Below are positions 59,731-64,000 of a DNA stretch of 64,000 nucleotides, piece after piece. The stretch covers positions 929,001-993,000 of the forward strand of contig RCTD01000004.1 of assembly GCA_014898415.1 (NCBI GenBank). The letters run 5' to 3'. The position numbers were made by a program, and so were the translations under genes. The notes beneath the pieces are model-generated. The model was given only the letters and a program-made list of their open reading frames with translations. It had not been told where the DNA came from and did not search any database. This DNA comes from Stromatinia cepivora. Lineage: Eukaryota > Ascomycota > Leotiomycetes > Helotiales > Sclerotiniaceae. Within the stretch, counting starts at the first letter, position 1; every line of letters starts with the position of its first letter.

Positions 59731-59821
59731 TGCGGCTTCTGTGGATCGAACACAGTGCCTCCAGATTAATTGGGCCGAAGTGAACTTCAGTCTGGCGCTC
59801 TCCCAAGTGAGCTAAAGCCGC
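59731..59821 (-). tRNA. tRNA-Phe(GAA): tRNA-Phe (GAA), with intron
   Basis: Acceptor arms GCGGCTT and AAGCCGC pair perfectly with discriminator A. The A box reads TAGCTCACTTGG and the B box GTTCGATCC. The anticodon stem-loop CCAGA-CTGAAG is followed by an intron of about 18 nt starting directly after position 37, then ATCTGG. Spliced length is about 73 nt without CCA. Phe tRNA genes of fungi commonly carry an intron here. Confidence 0.93.
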
Positions 59822-60024
59822 TTTGCTTTGGGGGTTTGTGTTGTTTGGTAAAAAATGCGTGTGTGTTTGTTGCATTATTTGCGATATGGATACTGGGATT
59901 TTGTACTGCAAGGGAGAAGAGGGGAAACAGTGGATCCCGGATATCAAAGAAATGAAGAAAGTATGAGGAAAAGAGGTGCAGGAGAAAGGCAACATAATTA
60001 AACTATTGTAGAGCAATATCCAGT

Positions 60025-60143
60025 ACATACGACCACAGACTGAAGAGAATTGGGCATCCCGTCCGCTCTGCCATACACAAGCTTCAGATCGGTAGATTAG
60101 TAGTTGGGTGGGTGACCACCAGCGAATCCCTACTGTTGTATGT
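60025..60143 (+). rRNA. 5S rRNA: 5S ribosomal RNA (dispersed copy)
   Basis: 119 nt with the conserved ends ACATACGACCA and GTTGTATGT, which pair as helix I. Internal landmarks are CATCCCGTCCGCTCT, the GTAGTTGGGTGGGTGACCACC C-box region and AGCGAATCCCT. A T run follows at about 60,156-60,162 as Pol III terminator. Dispersed single 5S genes are usual in filamentous ascomycetes. Variant or weak-function copies exist in such families; the ends and helices here look intact. Confidence 0.93.
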
Positions 60144-60776
60144 ATATGTTTTGCCTTTTTTTGATTGTTTTTAGATGCTGAGGGATGAGATGTTGATTTT
60201 GGAGGAGTTAAGCAAGCGAGCGGAGTTGGGAAAATTTTGCATTTTTAGTCTGGAGCGGAACCCCATTTTCTTTTAGGAACGTACTTGGATGATGTGAGTA
60301 TGATGGGTTAAATTTTTATTATGGGGGTTTTATCTACTACTGCGAGCTGCAGATGGGTTTTTGGCTTTTAGATCTGCTTTTGCTCTCGTGGTCCTTTGAA
60401 TTAATCCTAGATTCCTAGAGAATACATTCGTAAACCAAAAACCATATACTTTCTAATTCCAAACAGCAAAACAGCAAAAGAGACCATATAAAAATAAATT
60501 CAACCTATCCCCAAAATTACCTCCCTTCTCACACCCCCCATCCCCCATCCCATCTCCCATACCACCCACGCACATTAAAATGCCCCAAAACCTTCTAACA
60601 AACCTACCTAGCTAGCACCTACCACTAAACCTTTCCACACCAAACCTAACCCCACTCACCACCCACCAAAAAACCCCTCGCTTACCCCACCTGTTCCCCC
60701 TTTATCAAAAAACCTCCACTTTATTTATTGCCTTAGTGCAAAAAAAAAGAAAAACCTGCACAAAAAATAAATCTTT
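60144..60776. other. Intergenic region between Pol III genes
   Basis: 633 bases. The left part is G-rich, while 60,470-60,720 is strongly C- and A-rich with CCCACCC/CCATCCC words. No gene is recognised. An A6 tract at 60,762-60,767 reads as a T6 terminator for the tRNA-Arg gene on the minus strand. Confidence 0.6.
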
Positions 60777-60877
60777 TGACCCACGCCGGATTCGAACCGG
60801 CAATCTCTTGATTCCGGACTTCAAGAATTAACCTTGAATAATCGTAGTCAAGCGCCTTGCCATTGGGCCAGCAGGCC
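60777..60877 (-). tRNA. tRNA-Arg(ACG): tRNA-Arg (ACG), with intron of about 29 nt
   Basis: A box TGGCCCAATGG and B box GGTTCGAATCC are intact. The T arm GCCGG/CCGGC pairs perfectly. Acceptor arms GGCCTGC and GTGGGTC pair with three G-U wobbles. The anticodon stem CTTGA pairs with TCAAG, and the loop reads CTACGA before the intron. Spliced length is about 72 nt. The wobble-rich acceptor stem lowers certainty slightly. Confidence 0.88.
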
Positions 60878-61830
60878 ATGCTGTTGTATACCCCTGGGCG
60901 TGGTGGATGGGTATATATTCGTAATCTTGGAATTTGGGATTTGGTTGTGTGGGAGATTTATTTGTGGTAATATGGAATGCTAGGTATATATGAACCACTG
61001 AATCTTAATTCAAAGAAGAGGGTTTCGTTGCCGTGATATAGTTTACTTGTTAATCGTAAACTCCGGCTTTTGCTACTATTTATGTTGGATTCAGGGATAT
61101 TCATATCAGATATGATACTGATGATACCAATGAGTTGAGAATGAGTACAACTTATGGCTTACACTTAATTAAATAATAGCCCATAACCGTTGGGAAAAAC
61201 GATCTTTAAGCCGGCCTTACACCACAATTGATTATGCTTTTACTAAATACATACCTCTTAACATAACCAGAAATTTCATTTTGACTCTTTTCATATCAAA
61301 CAATCACATCAATAAGTAATTGCAAATAGGTAGGGTAGGCATTGTATTTGTATCCTATTCCATTCCTTTTCCCTAAAAAAAATGCATATCCACCACACAC
61401 CATCCATATGCAGTCGGACTAGTGCTAAAAAAAAAAGACTGCGCTATTCGCATGCTGCAGGGTTATCTCAAAAGAAGAAAAAAAAAAAAGATTTACAAAA
61501 CATATAATATTGATTACAGACGGAAAAAGGAAATTTTGACTGCTGAAGTCCAGGTGATGGTATCTCAACTCGCTCTCTCTTTCTTTCCCTCTTTTCTTCC
61601 TGTTCTCTTCCTCTTTATGACGCGATGCAACATAAAATCACTAATGCCCAATTAGAACCTCCATACGTCATAAAATCCTGCGTGAAGGTTTTCCTTCTAA
61701 GATAAATAAAATAAAATAATAAGTCAAGGAATGAGGTAGAGGCATATTAACAAATAGTGACTATCAAAGTCGTATGAGAAGAATTGGAAAATTGAAATAT
61801 TCTTGTTCAAAGGAGTGACGATTGTGGTTA
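60878..61830. other. Intergenic region
   Basis: About 950 bases with A-rich tracts (61,424-61,436 and 61,478-61,490). A short frame at 61,422-61,655 (+) has no recognisable domain. Right end is the 3' UTR of the next gene (minus strand). Confidence 0.6.
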
Positions 61831-63992
61831 TTATTGTCCATATGCTGCCCAGTGGCTATGGGCTTCTCGTATAACTAAATTTGCGTTAGTAAATGTGATC
61901 AAGATTAAATAATAGAAATCAACGTACCATTTAAAGTGTTTCCCTGGCTAGCTCGATCCTCACATGCGATTTGTAGCTCACCACCCTCCAAGAAAGCTAA
62001 CACAACACTGTTTGGTAATTCTTGCATATCAACATCAGGAATTTCAGGAGCTCTAAATTCACCAAGATGAAATCTTCGTGTTGCTCCTTTATCATTTACA
62101 CCGGCTGTGATGATAAGAAGACCTTGAGTATCTAACACCATTGATCTACGCTTCCATAAAAGACTATCAGGGAATTGAACGTTGACATCACCAAGATCAT
62201 TAGCAATGGTAGGTGAAGCTGCCAAGGATGGTTGGGATGGAACAGATGAAGCTCCCTGATCAGGAAATACTGGAGGTTCTGATTCCTCGCGGACCGTAGG
62301 TGAGATGGCATGTGCAATCGCTTTTCTACTCGAAGATAGAGACGAAGACATGCGCTTCATGATACGACTTGCACGACCAGACTTTTTGTCGGACTTATCA
62401 TCATTTACAGGAGATGTTGAGCTAGCTGATGGCGCTGGAGAGAACTCGGAACGTTCAATACTGCGACGACTGCTGACAGAAGATGGGCGAGATCTCCGGA
62501 CAGGAGATGTAATATCATTGGAAGGAGGTCGTGATGGAGACATTACGGCCGGAGAAGATGGGGAAGGTTCAATGACAGAAGAACGTCGACGCTCAGAGAG
62601 CGAAGAACGTCGGTCGTTGATGAGGTCTTTGACCATTGCAATAGATGATCGCCTCTCATTATTAGTAGTTATGGTAGTTTTCGAGGACGTTGATAAACGC
62701 CTCTCGGATATCGTGTCTTTCGGAGGACTAGAAACCGCCTTCTGGTGATCTATGATCAGTGGTGATTCTTTTAATGCAAGAGAATTGAATTCCGAAGGAT
62801 CTTTGCCAATTTCTGGCATCTGAGGAAATGGTTGATTAGGGTCTCTAATAATGCGAGCAGTTACCTGAACAGATTCAGGTCGAGATCGAGTCGTCTTGAG
62901 TTCGGAAGCGGGCGTAGGCTTCAACAAAGCAACTCTTTTCTGAATAGAACTTGCTCTTTCGCGTCCTTTAGAAATTTCTGGCGACCCCTCTCGTGAATTA
63001 TCAGTATTTGGTGTATTCTTATTCAAAGAATTTGTACGGTCGGCAATGGAAGGAGTTCGTGATGGAACAAGAACAGTACTTCTTTTAACAGAAAAGAACG
63101 CAGGTGCTGCAGTTGGACTTGGTCCTAATGTGGATGGTGCTGCAGACTCGGGTGCTAGACTTTGAAATTTCTCGAATGCTTTAATCCTGTTCGCAACACC
63201 AGATCCTACACTGATCTTTTTAGGAATAACGGGTGCGGTAGCAGGTTGCATGTTTATACGGTTTAAAAAGTTCGCTGAAGCTGATACAGGCCGAGAAACA
63301 GGTCGGTCACCACCAGGTCGCGCAGAAAGAGGTGAGGGATTCGCATTGACTAATTGCAATGGACTTGAGACGGTTCTCGAAAATTTCATCTCATTCTGCG
63401 TGGGTTGAGGAAACAGAGGACTAATTGGAGATTTGGCCACCGACATGGGCTTTGCATCTTGAATCACGGCAGACTGCAGTTCATCCATTAGCTCGTCGTC
63501 AGAGGAGAAGTTGTCCTCCGAATTATGACCACTCCTATCAAAACTAGTCCGAATTGGCTCAATATTGTGGACTTTCTTCTTTTGTGATAGAGTGTATCCA
63601 GGAGCGAAAGGACTATCCAACAAGCTTTTCTCGTATGACTTGAAGACAGGCTCACTGGCAGAAGTCTGCAAAGATCCAGATTGAGTATCTGCAGCAGCTC
63701 TTAAATCTTGAGCACTGGACATCGTAATGGGGGTTTCTAACGATTCCGGTTTGACCTCAGATACGACTTCAGATTCGGGATATTGTTCATCTTCGTTTGA
63801 CACCGTGGTACCCGTTATATTATCCTTTATTGTGTCTTGGGAGTCAGAATGAGTAACAACGGTAGCTATTTCCTCAGTGCCTTCATCGTCTATTTCTGGA
63901 GTTTGCAATGATATTTTTACAACTGGCTCCTTTTCAGTAATGTCTGACGAATCAGCGGGGGAGAATTCTTCGGCCATATTATCTTTGGTCAT
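61831..63992 (-). CDS. Large disordered fungal protein with conserved C-terminal PH-like domain (may extend past window)
   Basis: Exon 63992-61928 plus a short last exon 61874-61831 give 702 residues from the ATG at 63992. The frame stays open to the window edge, so an upstream exon or start is possible. Most of the protein is Ser/Pro/Arg-rich and disordered (ERRSSIAMVKDLINDRRSS, SRPSSVSSRRSIERSEFSP). The C-terminal 110 residues are ordered: LLWKRRSMVLDTQGLLIIT, RRFHLGEFRAPEIPDVD, MQELPNSVVLAFLEGGELQI and ACEDRASQGNTLN, completed by the last exon as VIREAHSHWAAYGQ. The strand pattern with a terminal helix resembles a pleckstrin-homology fold. Many fungal homologues are annotated only as cell-surface or uncharacterised proteins, and no signal peptide is seen here. 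A scaffold at the cell cortex is a guess. Confidence 0.85.
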
Positions 63993-64000
63993 TGGCTTAG

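Overview
This is nuclear DNA of a filamentous ascomycete. The evidence is short GT-AG introns with CTAAC-type branch sites, intron-bearing tRNA genes, a lone dispersed 5S rRNA gene, and fungal single-copy genes such as ADE5,7, PDX1, CENP-A, a HAM1-like protein and a short kinesin-3. Gene content and protein flavour suggest a Leotiomycete, perhaps a Botrytis or Sclerotinia relative. That placement is inference. The exon joins below were worked out by hand. Almost every spliced model sums to a multiple of three.

Layout. 0-5 kb: end of a nuclear-type acidic protein, then a gene-poor stretch with a decayed cytochrome P450 (about 2.2-3.5 kb, minus) and a long ATA microsatellite. 5-16 kb: a SUN/SLP1-type ER membrane protein, an Xaa-Pro aminopeptidase P and an importin-13-type karyopherin. 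16-24 kb: FUN14 protein, PDX1 (vitamin B6), ADE5,7 (purines) and homoserine kinase (threonine), which are housekeeping metabolism. 24-30 kb: centromeric histone CENP-A, Derlin (ERAD), a short-chain dehydrogenase and acireductone dioxygenase (methionine salvage). 30-33.6 kb: gene-poor, with a decayed adenylate-forming (NRPS-like) gene. 33.7-40.4 kb: short kinesin-3, a NOPCHAP1-like small protein, a class II-like eIF4E and a centrin-like EF-hand protein. 40.4-47.3 kb: gene-poor, with one unrecognised ORF. 47.3-55 kb: a DUF4211 protein and a HAM1-like protein. 55.8-59.4 kb: glyoxalase II and an OBAP (DUF1264) protein. 59.7-60.9 kb: three Pol III genes (tRNA-Phe, 5S rRNA, tRNA-Arg). 61.8-64 kb: a large disordered protein with a conserved C-terminal domain.

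Nothing here looks like a gene cluster, prophage, CRISPR array or mobile system. Genes are independent, on mixed strands. The most unusual signal is compositional. At several places a C-rich, G-poor arm on the + strand flips within tens of bases to a G-rich, C-poor arm. The flip always runs C to G, whichever way the host gene points, and it cuts through exons. Other points of interest are the two multi-lesion pseudogenes, a one-codon first exon, a 13-nt first exon, intronic G-rich minisatellites and a splice junction in the SUN gene that does not preserve the expected conserved motif.
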